A DNA stretch of 64,000 bases from CAYWVR01 sp964461715 (GCA_964461715.1 CAYWVR010000002.1:62001-126000); one strand, 5' to 3'. Positions 24,820 through 33,706 are shown, counted from the stretch's first letter. Program-made: numbers and translations. The notes: generated by a model not told the origin, from the letters alone.

Positions 24820-26223
24820 GTGCCTTTGGACGGACTGCATCTTGCCCTGGGGGGCCTGCTGGGGGCGGCAACCGTCGTCGCGACGTGGGCGCTGACCGCC
24901 TGGGGCCGGGCCCGGGCCGACGCCCGCGACGCCCGCGACGCCCTCGCCCGCCGCGAGGACGACCTCGAGCAGACCCGCCGCCGGGCCCGCGCCTTGGCCG
25001 TCATGGCCAATAGCGCCAAGGCCATGCGCAACGAGTTCCTCTCCAACATCAGCCACGAGGTCCGAACCCCCATGAACACCGTCATGGGCATGACCGAGCT
25101 GGCCCTCGGGACCGAGCTCTCGGAGAAGCAGCGGCGGTACCTGGAGCGGGTCCGCGAGGCCGGGGCCTCGCTCCTGGGACTCCTGAACGATCTTCTGGAC
25201 CTCTCGAAGATCCACGCGCGGCGGCTGCGCGTCGTGCCGCACGAGTTCCACCTCCGCGACTGCCTGGGCGACATCACGCAGCGGTACCGCGGGAGGGCCC
25301 GTCAGAAGGGCCTGACCCTCGTGACGGAGATCGCCGACGACGTGCCCGACGAGGTCATCGGCGACGCGGGTCGGCTGCGGCAAATGGTCGGGGCGCTGCT
25401 CTCGAACGCGGTCAAGTTCTCCGATGGGGGCACCGTCGAGCTCCGGGGCCGGCTCGTCTCCCGCGAGCGCCAGCGGGCGCTCGTGGAACTGGCCGTCCGC
25501 GACGAGGGCGTCGGCATCCCCCGGGCCCGGCAGGCCGCCATCTTCGAGGCCTTCAAGCAGGTCGACGGCAGCGAGACGCGCTCGGCGGGCGGCGTGGGCA
25601 TCGGGCTGGCCATCGCCGCCGAGGTCGCCCAGATGATGGGAGGACGGATCGACGTCGACAGCCACCCCGGGCGCGGCAGCACGTTCACGCTGACCATCCC
25701 CCTGGCCCTGCCGCCCGGCGTGGCCGAGGCCCTGGACGCGGTGCGTCCTTCGCTGGCGGGGCGGCGGGCCCTGGTCGTCAATGATCATTCCGAGATGCGC
25801 GAGGCCCTGGCCGACATGCTCGCCGCCGAGGGCGTCGACGTGCTCCAGGCCCCCAGCGGGGCGGCCCGGCGGCACCTGGCGGGGGCGGCCGCGGTGGACC
25901 GCCCCTTCGACGTCGTCCTCGTCGACGGTTCCGCCCCGCGGACCGACGCCCCGGCCCTGGCGGCCCAGTTGCTGGAGACCGGCTGGCTGGACGGGGCCCG
26001 GCTCATGGTCGTGACCTCCGCCGGCCACCGCGGAGACGCCGCCCGATGCCGCGATCTGGGCGTCGCAGCGTACCTGACGTTCCCGCTGAGCGCGGAGGAC
26101 CTGGCGGAGGCCGTGGCCATGGCCCTTCAGGGCCCTGCGGAGGGCCATCCACACCTGATCACGAATCACGCGGCACGCGAGCGGCGCCAGGCGGCACGCC
26201 CGACATCCCCCGCCGGGGCCTGA
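24820..26223 (+). CDS. Hybrid histidine kinase with degenerate receiver
   Basis: A 467-residue protein. One helix (about residues 8-28) and a short coiled coil lead into a HisKA domain with SNISHEVRTPMN (phospho-accepting His79). The HATPase domain has LLSNAVKFS, DEGVGIP and GVGIGLAIA. The C-terminal receiver (about residues 310-435) keeps an aspartate in VVLVDGSAP. However, it has VNDHS where the acidic pair is expected and YLTFPLS where the conserved Lys-Pro occurs, so the key lysine is missing. No extracellular sensor domain is present. The start is GTG with AAGGAG 9 bases upstream. No response regulator lies nearby. Confidence 0.9.
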   Translation: MPLDGLHLALGGLLGAATVVATWALTAWGRARADARDARDALARREDDLEQTRRRARALAVMANSAKAMRNEFLSNISHEVRTPMNTVMGMTELALGTELSEKQRRYLERVREAGASLLGLLNDLLDLSKIHARRLRVVPHEFHLRDCLGDITQRYRGRARQKGLTLVTEIADDVPDEVIGDAGRLRQMVGALLSNAVKFSDGGTVELRGRLVSRERQRALVELAVRDEGVGIPRARQAAIFEAFKQVDGSETRSAGGVGIGLAIAAEVAQMMGGRIDVDSHPGRGSTFTLTIPLALPPGVAEALDAVRPSLAGRRALVVNDHSEMREALADMLAAEGVDVLQAPSGAARRHLAGAAAVDRPFDVVLVDGSAPRTDAPALAAQLLETGWLDGARLMVVTSAGHRGDAARCRDLGVAAYLTFPLSAEDLAEAVAMALQGPAEGHPHLITNHAARERRQAARPTSPAGA

Positions 26224-26256
26224 GCGATCCCCGGCGTCCGGCCGAAGGAGCCTTGG

Positions 26257-27183
26257 ATGGAGATCGTCAACGCCCACGTCCATCTCATCGAGCTGGACCG
26301 GATGATGGAACGGGGCCGGGGGTTCGCCCTGCCCTCGGGCATCGCCGTCTTCGAGGAATACCGCGAAAGCCTGCATCTGCTCTCGGAAGACGAGCTTCTG
26401 CGGCAGATGGACGAGGCGGGGATCGACCGCTCGATCCTCTTCGCCGTCGACGCCCCCATCGTCTACGCCTCGAACGAGTACGTTCACGCGGTCTGCCGGC
26501 GCCATCCCGACCGACTCCTGGGCTTCGCCTCCGTCCGGCCTCAGGCCCCCGACGCGGTCGAGACGTTCGAGCGGGCGATCCAGGGCTTGGGGATGCGGGG
26601 CCTGAAGCTCCACCCCCCGCTCCAGGACTTCTACCCGAACGACGAGGCCGTTTATCCGCTCTACGAGAAGGCTGTGGCCCTGGACGTGCCCGTGGTGTTC
26701 CATGTGGGCACGACGCCGTTCGGCAGCCTCTGTCGCCTGGACCAGGCCAATCCGCTCCTGCTGGACGAGGTGGCGGTGGCATTTCCCGAGATGCGGATTC
26801 TGCTTACGCACCTCGGGACGCTGTGGCACCAGGTGGCCCTGATGGTCGTCGAAAAGAACCCGAACGTGTTTATCGACACGGCGGCGTACCTGTACGAGAT
26901 CCGCGAGATCATGACGCCCGAGACGGTCGCTCGCGTCGGCGCGGACCGCTTCATTTTCGGGACCGATTACCCGACGCCCTACGTCGGCCAGGTGCACCGC
27001 CTGGCGGACTTCGTCGACACCGTACGCGGGCTTCCCCTTCCCGCCGAAACGATCGAGGCGATCCTCGGTCGCAACGTCGAGCTGCTCCTTAACGGCCGCC
27101 CCGACCGCGGACCGGGCATGAGCGCCGAGACCGTGATCGAGGAAGCCGCCCGTTACATCCGCCGCGAACCCGAAACGACGTAA
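26257..27183 (+). CDS. Amidohydrolase family 2 (TIM-barrel metal-dependent hydrolase)
   Basis: A 308-residue cytosolic hydrolase of the amidohydrolase-2 type, related to ACMS decarboxylase and similar enzymes. It has the N-terminal HxH metal motif (NAHVHL, residues 5-10), a central histidine in VVFHVGTTP, a second in ILLTHLGTLWH and the catalytic aspartate in FIFGTDYPTPY. The substrate is unknown. GGAGCCTTGG precedes the ATG. It is the first of three tightly spaced genes (10 bp to the PaaK-like gene, then 26 bp to the ThiF-like gene), which suggests a joint pathway on a carboxylate or acyl substrate. Confidence 0.88.
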   Translation: MEIVNAHVHLIELDRMMERGRGFALPSGIAVFEEYRESLHLLSEDELLRQMDEAGIDRSILFAVDAPIVYASNEYVHAVCRRHPDRLLGFASVRPQAPDAVETFERAIQGLGMRGLKLHPPLQDFYPNDEAVYPLYEKAVALDVPVVFHVGTTPFGSLCRLDQANPLLLDEVAVAFPEMRILLTHLGTLWHQVALMVVEKNPNVFIDTAAYLYEIREIMTPETVARVGADRFIFGTDYPTPYVGQVHRLADFVDTVRGLPLPAETIEAILGRNVELLLNGRPDRGPGMSAETVIEEAARYIRREPETT

Positions 27184-27193
27184 GGACGGCCCC

Positions 27194-28591
27194 ATGATGC
27201 CGGCCGAGACGCCCGACCCGGAGACACAGGCCGCCAACGCCGTGGTGGCCGAGGGTGCCGAGCGATTCCTGGAGGCCTTCCGCCGGACGGTCCGCGAGGT
27301 CCCGGCCTACCGGGCCATCCTGGACGCCGAGAACCTAAACCCCGGCCAGGTCAGGGGGCCGGAGGACCTGACGCGGCTGCCCCTGCTGGACAAGCAACGG
27401 GTCTTCGGCGAACACCGGCTGGCGGACCTTTGCGTCGGGGGGACACTCGCCGATGCCGCGCTGGTCTACTCGAGCAGCGGGCACTCCGGCACGTTCTCGT
27501 TCGGCGTCGAGAGCCGCGAGGATCTGGCACGCGGGGCGGCGGGTCTGGAAATGCACCTCGACGCCCTCTTTGGAGCCCTGGAGAGGCCGACGCTCCTGGT
27601 CAACTGCCTTCCGATGGGCGTCCGCATCCCCACGCGGACGCTCCCGGTGGCCGAGACGAGCGTCCGGACCGACGCCATCGTTGCCGTCCTGAGGGCCTTG
27701 AGGCATGAGTTCGACCAGTTCATCCTCATCGGCGAGCACCTCCTCCAGAAGAAGGTCGTCGACGAGGGCGCCGACGCGGACCCGGGGTGGGAGGACCTGT
27801 GCGTCCACGTCGTGACGGGGGCGGAGTTCATCTCCGAGAGTTGGCGGGGGTACATGGCGGCCCGGCTGGGCGTCGACGGCGCCGACCCGCGGCAGGGGAT
27901 GGTCGGCATCAACATGGGCCTCTCGGAGCTCTCGGTCAGCATCTTCCGCGATACGCCGCGACTGGCCCGCCTGCGCCGCCGCGCCGACGAAGACCCGGAC
28001 CTACGCCGCGAGATCTTCGGATCGGAGGCCCGCGTCACGCCCGAGATCCTCCAGTACGACCCCCGCCACACGTGGCTCGAAACGGTCCCGGACAAGGCGG
28101 GGCGGCCGGAGCTGGTCGTCTCGACCCTGGACCCCGAGCGCACGTTGCCGCTGCTTCGGTACCGGACGGGCGATCACGTAGCCCTGCGGCCCTACGCGGA
28201 CCTGCGGGAGATCCTGGAGCGGACGGGCAACGCCGACCTTCTCCCGCCGCACCCCCTGCCCGTGGGGCTTATCTATGGGCGGAACCCCGGCCTCGATCTG
28301 CCCGGCGGGGGGCGGGTGACCGTCGCGGACGTCAAGGACGTCCTCTATCGCGACCATGAGGCCGCGCGCGACTGGACCGGCCTCTTCCACCTGACGCCTG
28401 CCGAGGACGGCATGGGGGCAGTCGAGATCGAGGCCCGCGAGGGCCATCCGCCGTCGGCGCGCGCAGCCGAAGCCCTCGAAGACCGTCTGGCGGCCTTGGT
28501 CGGGGAGCGCGTGCCCGTCGCCGTTCGGCCCTACGGCCGGTTCCAGTACGGCTGGGGCTTCAATTACGAAAGAAAGCCGTCGTACGTCTGA
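27194..28591 (+). CDS. PaaK-like adenylate-forming enzyme
   Basis: A 465-residue member of the phenylacetate-CoA ligase-like branch of the ANL superfamily. An N-terminal VPAYRAILD segment is followed by DLTRLPLLDK and the phosphate-binding loop YSSSGHSGTFSFG (about residues 94-106). TGAEFISESWR and the core YRTGDHVALRPY follow. It would activate a carboxylate as an acyl-adenylate, perhaps for transfer to CoA or a carrier. The loop departs from the usual SSGTTG form, and the C-terminal lid is short, so CoA-ligase activity is uncertain. It lies between the amidohydrolase and the ThiF-like gene. Confidence 0.8.
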   Translation: MMPAETPDPETQAANAVVAEGAERFLEAFRRTVREVPAYRAILDAENLNPGQVRGPEDLTRLPLLDKQRVFGEHRLADLCVGGTLADAALVYSSSGHSGTFSFGVESREDLARGAAGLEMHLDALFGALERPTLLVNCLPMGVRIPTRTLPVAETSVRTDAIVAVLRALRHEFDQFILIGEHLLQKKVVDEGADADPGWEDLCVHVVTGAEFISESWRGYMAARLGVDGADPRQGMVGINMGLSELSVSIFRDTPRLARLRRRADEDPDLRREIFGSEARVTPEILQYDPRHTWLETVPDKAGRPELVVSTLDPERTLPLLRYRTGDHVALRPYADLREILERTGNADLLPPHPLPVGLIYGRNPGLDLPGGGRVTVADVKDVLYRDHEAARDWTGLFHLTPAEDGMGAVEIEAREGHPPSARAAEALEDRLAALVGERVPVAVRPYGRFQYGWGFNYERKPSYV

Positions 28592-28617
28592 AGCACACTT
28601 CGCTGGGAGGTTGAGCC

Positions 28618-29451
28618 ATGGCCGACGTGCAAGCGAGCTGGGACCCGGCCTACGCCGGGATGGTCGAGCGCAACATCGGGCTTCTCAAGCCCGAGGAACA
28701 GGAACGCCTGCGGACGGCCCGCTGTGCGGTGTTCGGGACGGGAGGGCTCGGAGGGGTGGCCTTCGAGGTCCTCGTACGGAGCGGAGTGGGCCACTTCAAC
28801 ATCGTCGACAAGGACGCCTTCGACGCCTCCAACCTGAACCGCCAGATCCACGCCACTCGCAAGACGATCGGCCACGTCAAGGTCCAGGCCGCCCGCGAGC
28901 GAGCCCTCGAGATCAACCCCACCGTCGAGGTCGCCACCTGGGAGCGCGTCGACGGGGAGACCGTCCGGGAGATCCTCCGCGGGGCCGACGTCGCCGTCCA
29001 GGCCATCGATACGCTGCGGGCGTCGCTCGTCCTGTCGCGGGCGGCCCGCGAGATGGGCGTCCCGTTCGTCGAGGGATGGGCCATCCCCTTCCCGAATTGC
29101 CGCACCTTCACCGCCGAGACGCCGAGCCTCGAGGAAGCCTACGGTCTGCCGACGGCGGATCGGGCCGTCTCGGACATCCCGGACGAGGAGATCCGGAAGC
29201 TCCAGACGAACCTCCTGTTCGGACTCGGGCAGATCGAAGGGGTGGGGGACTTCTACGATCAGGCCACGATCGACCGGATCGCCGCGGGACACCTCTCCTC
29301 GTTCGCCCCCATGGTCTGGGGCACGGCCGTGATGGTGGCCACCGAGGCCCTGAAGGTGCTGCTCGGCTGGGGTACGCTCGCCCTCGCTCCGCGCTTCGCG
29401 GTCTACGACCCGTACGAGCACCGGATGCCCGGGATCCTGCCCGCTCCTTAG
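28618..29451 (+). CDS. ThiF/MoeB/HesA-type E1-like adenylyltransferase
   Basis: A 277-residue Rossmann enzyme of the E1-like family. The nucleotide loop FGTGGLGGVAFEVLVRSGVG lies at about residues 38-57, followed by IVDKDAFDASNLNRQ with the conserved Asp, Asn, Arg and Gln that bind ATP. The zinc-binding CxxC pairs of MoeB and ThiF are absent. These enzymes adenylate a C-terminal glycine or a carboxylate, but no ubiquitin-like partner gene is visible here. Operon position after the PaaK-like gene suggests two activation steps in one pathway. GGGAGG precedes the ATG. The convergent FeeM-like genes begin 14 bp past its stop. Confidence 0.88.
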   Translation: MADVQASWDPAYAGMVERNIGLLKPEEQERLRTARCAVFGTGGLGGVAFEVLVRSGVGHFNIVDKDAFDASNLNRQIHATRKTIGHVKVQAARERALEINPTVEVATWERVDGETVREILRGADVAVQAIDTLRASLVLSRAAREMGVPFVEGWAIPFPNCRTFTAETPSLEEAYGLPTADRAVSDIPDEEIRKLQTNLLFGLGQIEGVGDFYDQATIDRIAAGHLSSFAPMVWGTAVMVATEALKVLLGWGTLALAPRFAVYDPYEHRMPGILPAP

Positions 29452-29465
29452 GCCTTAGGACGCCG

Positions 29466-30299
29466 CTAGGCGGGCGAGATCTCGGTGGTATCGCCTCGGC
29501 AGACGGCCCGGAAGAGCGTCCCGCCCCATCGTTCCCGCAGCGCCGTCCGCTCGCGGTCCGTGAGCCGCGCGAGCAAGTCCAGGCGACCCGCCACCAGCTC
29601 TCGCAGGCGCATCGGGTCGCCGAAGGTGCGGCGGTTCATGATCTGCCAGAAACGGGCGTAATCGACGTAGGGGTTGGCCTCCAGGAGCCACGAGACCAGG
29701 AACGCGCGCCGACCGAGCCGCCGATCGGCCTCGCGAGCCCGGTCGGCCAGGCAGGAGAGGCTGAGGCGCCGTCCCGTGGGCCGGTCGCCCCACGGCTCGA
29801 AAAGGACCACGGCGTCGAAGACCGTCCCGCCGCAGCCGCAGAAGAGGTCGTCGGCCCCGCCCGCAGCGGCGACGGCCGCGGCCGCCCGCGCCAGCTCCGC
29901 CCAGACGGGGAAGGCCGCATCAGGGGCCGCGCATCCGACCATCTCGGCCGCCTGCCGGCCCATGGAACGCAGGCACGCGAGAGCCCGGCCGAAGGGAGCG
30001 TCGCCCGGAAGACCGAACGTCACCGAGTCCCGCACCACGGCCAGGGCGGCGACGGGCCGGTCGCCGATCTCGGCCATGAGGACGGCCGTCTCCTCCTGTG
30101 CCATGCGCACCGCCGACAGCGGGACGCCGCCGACCGTCTCCCAGCCCTTCGGGGGCGCGAGCAACAGCCGTCCCGCCGACGTCAGGTCCTCGGGGGTCAC
30201 GGCCCGCCTGACGCGGAACCGTGTCGTGTCGTCTCCGCTAAGCCACGCGCGCCCGATCCTCGGGCTGCGTGCCAGATGTTCCATGCCGATCGGGATCAT
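29466..30299 (-). CDS. Diverged FeeM-type N-acyltransferase paralogue (third copy)
   Basis: A 277-residue relative of the FeeM N-acyl amino acid synthase at 30926-31834. The opening FRVRRAVTPEDLTSAGRLLL matches the paralogue's IRRAVTDDDLIQGYRLV. The ending NPYVDYARFWQIMNRRTFGD and ERTALRERWGGTLFRAV match NPYRKQVKAWDAEARTLFDD and EREAIRGAWGDATFAAV. The middle is strongly altered, with Ala-rich stretches and a CGCGG cluster, so the acyl-CoA/ACP site may be lost or changed. The start at 30299 is supported by GGAGG six bases upstream. It lies 19 bp after the second copy's stop, so all three are probably one operon. Confidence 0.65.
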   Translation of the reverse strand: MIPIGMEHLARSPRIGRAWLSGDDTTRFRVRRAVTPEDLTSAGRLLLAPPKGWETVGGVPLSAVRMAQEETAVLMAEIGDRPVAALAVVRDSVTFGLPGDAPFGRALACLRSMGRQAAEMVGCAAPDAAFPVWAELARAAAAVAAAGGADDLFCGCGGTVFDAVVLFEPWGDRPTGRRLSLSCLADRAREADRRLGRRAFLVSWLLEANPYVDYARFWQIMNRRTFGDPMRLRELVAGRLDLLARLTDRERTALRERWGGTLFRAVCRGDTTEISPA

Positions 30300-30318
30300 C
30301 GGAGGCCTCCATCGGTCC

Positions 30319-30873
30319 TTAGGCCGTCGGCGGCGATTCCGCGGCACACATCACTTGCGCGAACGTCGCGGGACCCCAGAAGGCCCGCAGCCAGTCGCGC
30401 TCTTGGCTCGTGGCACGGCCCAGGAGGCCGCTTTGCTCGATGAAGAGGCGCGCGAGAGCCCTCGGATCGTCGAAGAGATCGCCCGCCCGTTCGTTCCATT
30501 CGGCCACGGCAATGAAGGTGGCCATGTCGGGCGAGGCCTCGTCGACGCCAAGGACGGCCGCGCCCGCGGTCGTCTCGGCCACCAGATGGTGGGCCTCGCT
30601 CAGCTCATCGACGGTGAGGGCCCGGCGGATGGTTGTGCCGCGGGTGTCGGCACCGAAGAGGCCGAGGCGCGTCAGGAGGGCCATCCGCCGCTCGACGCCT
30701 CCGGCGCGCGGCCGGCGCCGCGCGCGGCGGGACCGGGCGAGGTCCCGCTCCAGGGCCAGAAGGTCCATCCAGGAGGGTCGGGCGACGGACTGTGGGGGAC
30801 GGGCCGCGGGAGAAAAGCCGGAGGGCGCCTGCCCTCGCGGGTCGGTCCCCAGCGGTCCCATCCGAATCCCCAC
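30319..30873 (-). CDS. FeeM paralogue lacking the catalytic core (second copy)
   Basis: A 184-residue frame that keeps both ends of the FeeM-like protein but not the centre. The start (RRMALLTRLGLFGADTRG and TIRRALTVDEL) matches residues 18-46 of the intact paralogue. After MATFIAVA it jumps to WNERAGDLFDDPRALARLF, which matches from about residue 240 of the intact protein. About 150 residues of the GNAT-like acyltransferase fold are missing without a frameshift. It cannot be an active acyltransferase by itself. It may be a decaying gene or a reduced partner that still forms the shared C-terminal surface. GTG 30873 has AAAGGA six bases upstream; an ATG at 30861 is the alternative. Confidence 0.6.
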   Translation of the reverse strand: MGIRMGPLGTDPRGQAPSGFSPAARPPQSVARPSWMDLLALERDLARSRRARRRPRAGGVERRMALLTRLGLFGADTRGTTIRRALTVDELSEAHHLVAETTAGAAVLGVDEASPDMATFIAVAEWNERAGDLFDDPRALARLFIEQSGLLGRATSQERDWLRAFWGPATFAQVMCAAESPPTA

Positions 30874-30925
30874 GTCCTGTCCTTTCGGCGGTTGCGAGCG
30901 CGGCGGGCGGCGGGCCGAAGGCATC

Positions 30926-31834
30926 CTAGCACACCGGCACGGCCTGGCCCACGTCCCCGGTCACGGCGGCAAAGGTCGCGTCACCCCAGGCCCCGCGGAT
31001 GGCCTCGCGCTCGGGGCGCGTGCATCCGGGGATCAGGCCGCTGTCCTCGACGAAGAGCCGCCGGAGGGCCGACTGGTCGTCGAACAGCGTCCGGGCCTCG
31101 GCGTCCCACGCCTTGACCTGCTTGCGGTAGGGGTTGCTGACGAGGCAGCGAATCTTGATGAAGAGGGTCGCGCTGTCGCTGTCGTCGTTGGCCTGCTCGG
31201 CCCGGGCGATCAACTCGGCGACGTTGACCCGCATCACGACCACCGGATCGTCGGTCTTGCGGGAGTAGCTGCGCACGTCGCTGACCTGCGTGAAGCCCAG
31301 GAGGTTGAAGAACCGGGCGTGGCCGGGGCTGACGGTAGTGATGAGTTCGTCGCATCCGACGGCCAGGCCGTGGGCGAACATGCACCGCATCAGCTCCGTG
31401 GGCACGGCGCTCTTGCGGTACTCGGGGGCAATGGCCTGGTTGGTGGCCTCGCAGACCCGCCGCCTGCCGACCCGAAGCTCGTCCAGCACGTCCTGGAACG
31501 CGTCGTCCGAGGGCAGCCCGAGATGCGGCCCGTCGACGGCCAGTCCCTGGACGCCCACGACCTTTCCGTCGGCCACAGCGATGAAGGTGGCCATGGACGG
31601 CAGGGCCTCGAAGGGACGCATGCGGAGTCCGGTCGCCGTCGGCTGGATGTAGCCCTGCTCGGCGAACGCGTCGTGGACGAGCCGATAGCCCTGGATAAGG
31701 TCATCGTCGGTGACGGCTCGGCGGATGACGGCGCCGCGGGTGTCAGACCCGAACAGACCGGCCCGCCTCAGCAGCGCCATCCGGCGCGAGGCCCGGGCCG
31801 ATTCCGCGTCCCCCCTCCCCTTGTGGACCTTCAT
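30926..31834 (-). CDS. FeeM-type N-acyl amino acid synthase (intact copy)
   Basis: A 302-residue protein of the FeeM/GNAT-like group, which transfers a fatty acyl chain from an acyl carrier protein to an amino acid. Residues 37-90 contain IRRAVTDDDLIQGYRLVHDA and GYIQPTATGLRM, then MATFIAVADGKVVGVQG. The core has VCEATNQAIAPEYR, ITTVSPGHARFFNLLGF and NPYRKQVKAWDAEARTLFDD. Related acyltransferases occur with PEP-CTERM/exosortase systems, which fits the downstream locus. AGGAGGGAG precedes ATG 31834. Two altered paralogues follow on the same strand. Confidence 0.8.
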   Translation of the reverse strand: MKVHKGRGDAESARASRRMALLRRAGLFGSDTRGAVIRRAVTDDDLIQGYRLVHDAFAEQGYIQPTATGLRMRPFEALPSMATFIAVADGKVVGVQGLAVDGPHLGLPSDDAFQDVLDELRVGRRRVCEATNQAIAPEYRKSAVPTELMRCMFAHGLAVGCDELITTVSPGHARFFNLLGFTQVSDVRSYSRKTDDPVVVMRVNVAELIARAEQANDDSDSATLFIKIRCLVSNPYRKQVKAWDAEARTLFDDQSALRRLFVEDSGLIPGCTRPEREAIRGAWGDATFAAVTGDVGQAVPVC

Positions 31835-32798
31835 AGCTTCTCCCTCCTACAGATGACGAACGCCTTTCCCCTTGTTCCCATCCTGCCTACTTCCCCAGTT
31901 TGCCCCAATTTACCACCCTGTCAAATTTCACACCGGATGCGTAAACCAGAGATGCGACGGAAGATCGTAAAACGTTTTTTGACAAGGACTTACAGAGAGA
32001 TGTGACGCGGGGCCGCTTTTTCGGCCGGCACCGTCGGCTGCGCAACACCGTCGATTTTCGCCGGGTTTCTTCGCCCAGAGGCATCGCATCTGTCCGGGAA
32101 GTCGACCTCCGAAAGTGCTTCGGAAGGCCCGACTTCTCCGCCCCAGACCTGCCGCCGACCCGCTCGGCGTGAAGCGAGTCCGGCCGCCGTGCCGCTCACC
32201 CCCGACGTCGGGGGCGAACGCGTAGCCGCATGGGGGCGAAGATCAGCGGACAGAGAGACCCGGCTTGCGCCGAATCCTTGAGGGAGGGAAATGCTGTCAG
32301 TCTGGTCGTCTTGCGGTAGCGCCCAATCCAGCCGTTGTCCTTCTGCTATCCGCCTCGACGAGTGGAGTATGGCACGGAGCCGTGCTCTATCAGAAAGATT
32401 CCCCTCTTCCCGGTCCCCTCTATCCCCGCTACAGCCCTGCACCTACGTCACGGCCCGCCCGACCGGGCATCGGTTCAGGTCGTCACTCACGTCTGATAAC
32501 TGCGATCCGCATGCCAACTCCCGGCAGAATTCCGATCTGTTTGATCCGGCCGTAAGCGCTTGTCTAAAAAGCACTTAGAACAAGAGTCCACGGTTTCGGG
32601 CCGTTCCCCCGGAGGCCGACCCGCCGCCGACCGTTGCCCCAGAGCAACGAACTCGCTCGCGAAAGCGTTCTTCTTGGGACGTTAACCCTTGCGAACAAAG
32701 GACTTAAGGCCCGTTCCTCCGCATGCAACATGAGTTTCAACGCCGCAACAGAGAGGGCCGTGAACGCGAGGCACCCGCGATCCGGAGGGCCTGGAACG
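31835..32798. other. 964-bp gene-free region with dyads
   Basis: Small frames on both strands lack family character and ribosome-binding sites. Visible structures are a nested hairpin at 32098-32136 (GAAGTCG with CGACTTC outside, CCGAA with TTCGG inside), a perfect 16-bp palindrome CCCCCGACGTCGGGGG at 32199-32214, and a relative of the 17.2-kb direct repeat at 31877-31896. Base composition is less GC-rich than in the genes, especially at 31900-32000 and 32480-32720. I see no tRNA or known RNA family. It may hold regulatory DNA for the divergent-facing FeeM operon, or be a decayed region. Confidence 0.45.
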
Positions 32799-33644
32799 TC
32801 AGCCGCCCATGGCCTTTCGCAGGATCCAGTCGCGAAGCCGAGTCGGGACGTGGGCCAGGGCCGTGAAGGCCCGGACGCGCCATGGCGTCAGATACCGGGC
32901 CCGTGGCCGGCGGTCGGTGGCGGCCCGGCACACCGCCCGAGCCACAAGCTCGATCGGCGCCCCACCGCCACCGGCCACTTCACGGGCGTGCCGGTGCTGG
33001 GCCTCATAGAAGGCCCGGAAAGGGCTCTTCTCGGGCGGCGGAAGCGTGCTCTCGGCAACGTTACCGGCCTTCTCCCAGATCTCGGTCGTAAACGAGCCCG
33101 GCTCAATCAGCACGACGTTAACGCCCAGGGGGGCGTATTCGACCCGAGCCGCGTCGCTCAACGCCTCCAGGGCAAACTTGCTGGCCGCATACGCCCCGAC
33201 ACAGGGCACGGCCACGCGGCCGGAGACGGAGCTCATGTTGATGATCCGCCCGGCCCCCTGCGCTCGCATCCTCGGCCCGACGAGCTGCATCCAGGCCAGA
33301 CAAGCCAAGACGTTGACCTCGAGCTCGTGTCGGAAGGCATCAAGGTCCACATCCTCGGCGACGCCCGGGGCCACGACGCCCGCGTTGTTGACGAGGACGT
33401 CAATCCGTCCCCAAGCCTCCAGGAGGGCGTGGAGCGTCCGTTGCCGGTCCTCGGGCACCGTCACGTCGCCGGGGCAAACGAGCGCTGTGCCGGAACCTCG
33501 CTCTCGCTCGATGCTTTCGGCCAAGGCCCGGAGCCGTTCCTCGCGGCGGGCCATCAGGGCCACGTGGAGCCCTTCGGCGGCCAAGGCCGCGGCACAGGCG
33601 GCGCCGATCCCCGAACTGGCCCCCGTCACAAGCGCGGTCTTCAT
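32799..33644 (-). CDS. Short-chain dehydrogenase/reductase
   Basis: A 281-residue classical SDR oxidoreductase. The NAD(P) motif TGASSGIG is at residues 6-13 (ALVTGASSGIGAACAAAL), followed by ALMARREERL, whose arginines favour NADP. The structural motif NNAGV and the catalytic Ser (NMSSVSG) and YxxxK (AYAASKFALEAL) are present. The C-terminal ~60 residues are longer than minimal SDRs. The substrate is unknown. The start was placed at 33644 rather than 14 codons upstream because a perfect TATAAT lies 9 bases before it. The resulting message would be almost leaderless, and no ribosome-binding site is visible. Confidence 0.88.
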   Translation of the reverse strand: MKTALVTGASSGIGAACAAALAAEGLHVALMARREERLRALAESIERERGSGTALVCPGDVTVPEDRQRTLHALLEAWGRIDVLVNNAGVVAPGVAEDVDLDAFRHELEVNVLACLAWMQLVGPRMRAQGAGRIINMSSVSGRVAVPCVGAYAASKFALEALSDAARVEYAPLGVNVVLIEPGSFTTEIWEKAGNVAESTLPPPEKSPFRAFYEAQHRHAREVAGGGGAPIELVARAVCRAATDRRPRARYLTPWRVRAFTALAHVPTRLRDWILRKAMGG

Positions 33645-33653
33645 GGCGGCGAC

Positions 33654-33659
33654 ATTATA
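33654..33659 (-). promoter_or_regulatory. Extended -10 promoter giving a near-leaderless mRNA
   Basis: TGGTATAAT on the minus strand gives a perfect -10 (33659 to 33654) with an upstream TG element. No good -35 is seen. Transcription should start near 33647, only a few bases before ATG 33644. Confidence 0.5.
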
Positions 33660-33706
33660 CCACGCGGACGGCGCGGGCCGAGGCAATTCGGAACCGCGCC
33701 CCCCGG

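Noticed and set aside
31990..32442. 150-codon minus-strand frame in the gap after the FeeM genes
   Set aside because: Low-complexity Arg/Ser/Gly content, no ribosome-binding site, and it crosses several palindromes.
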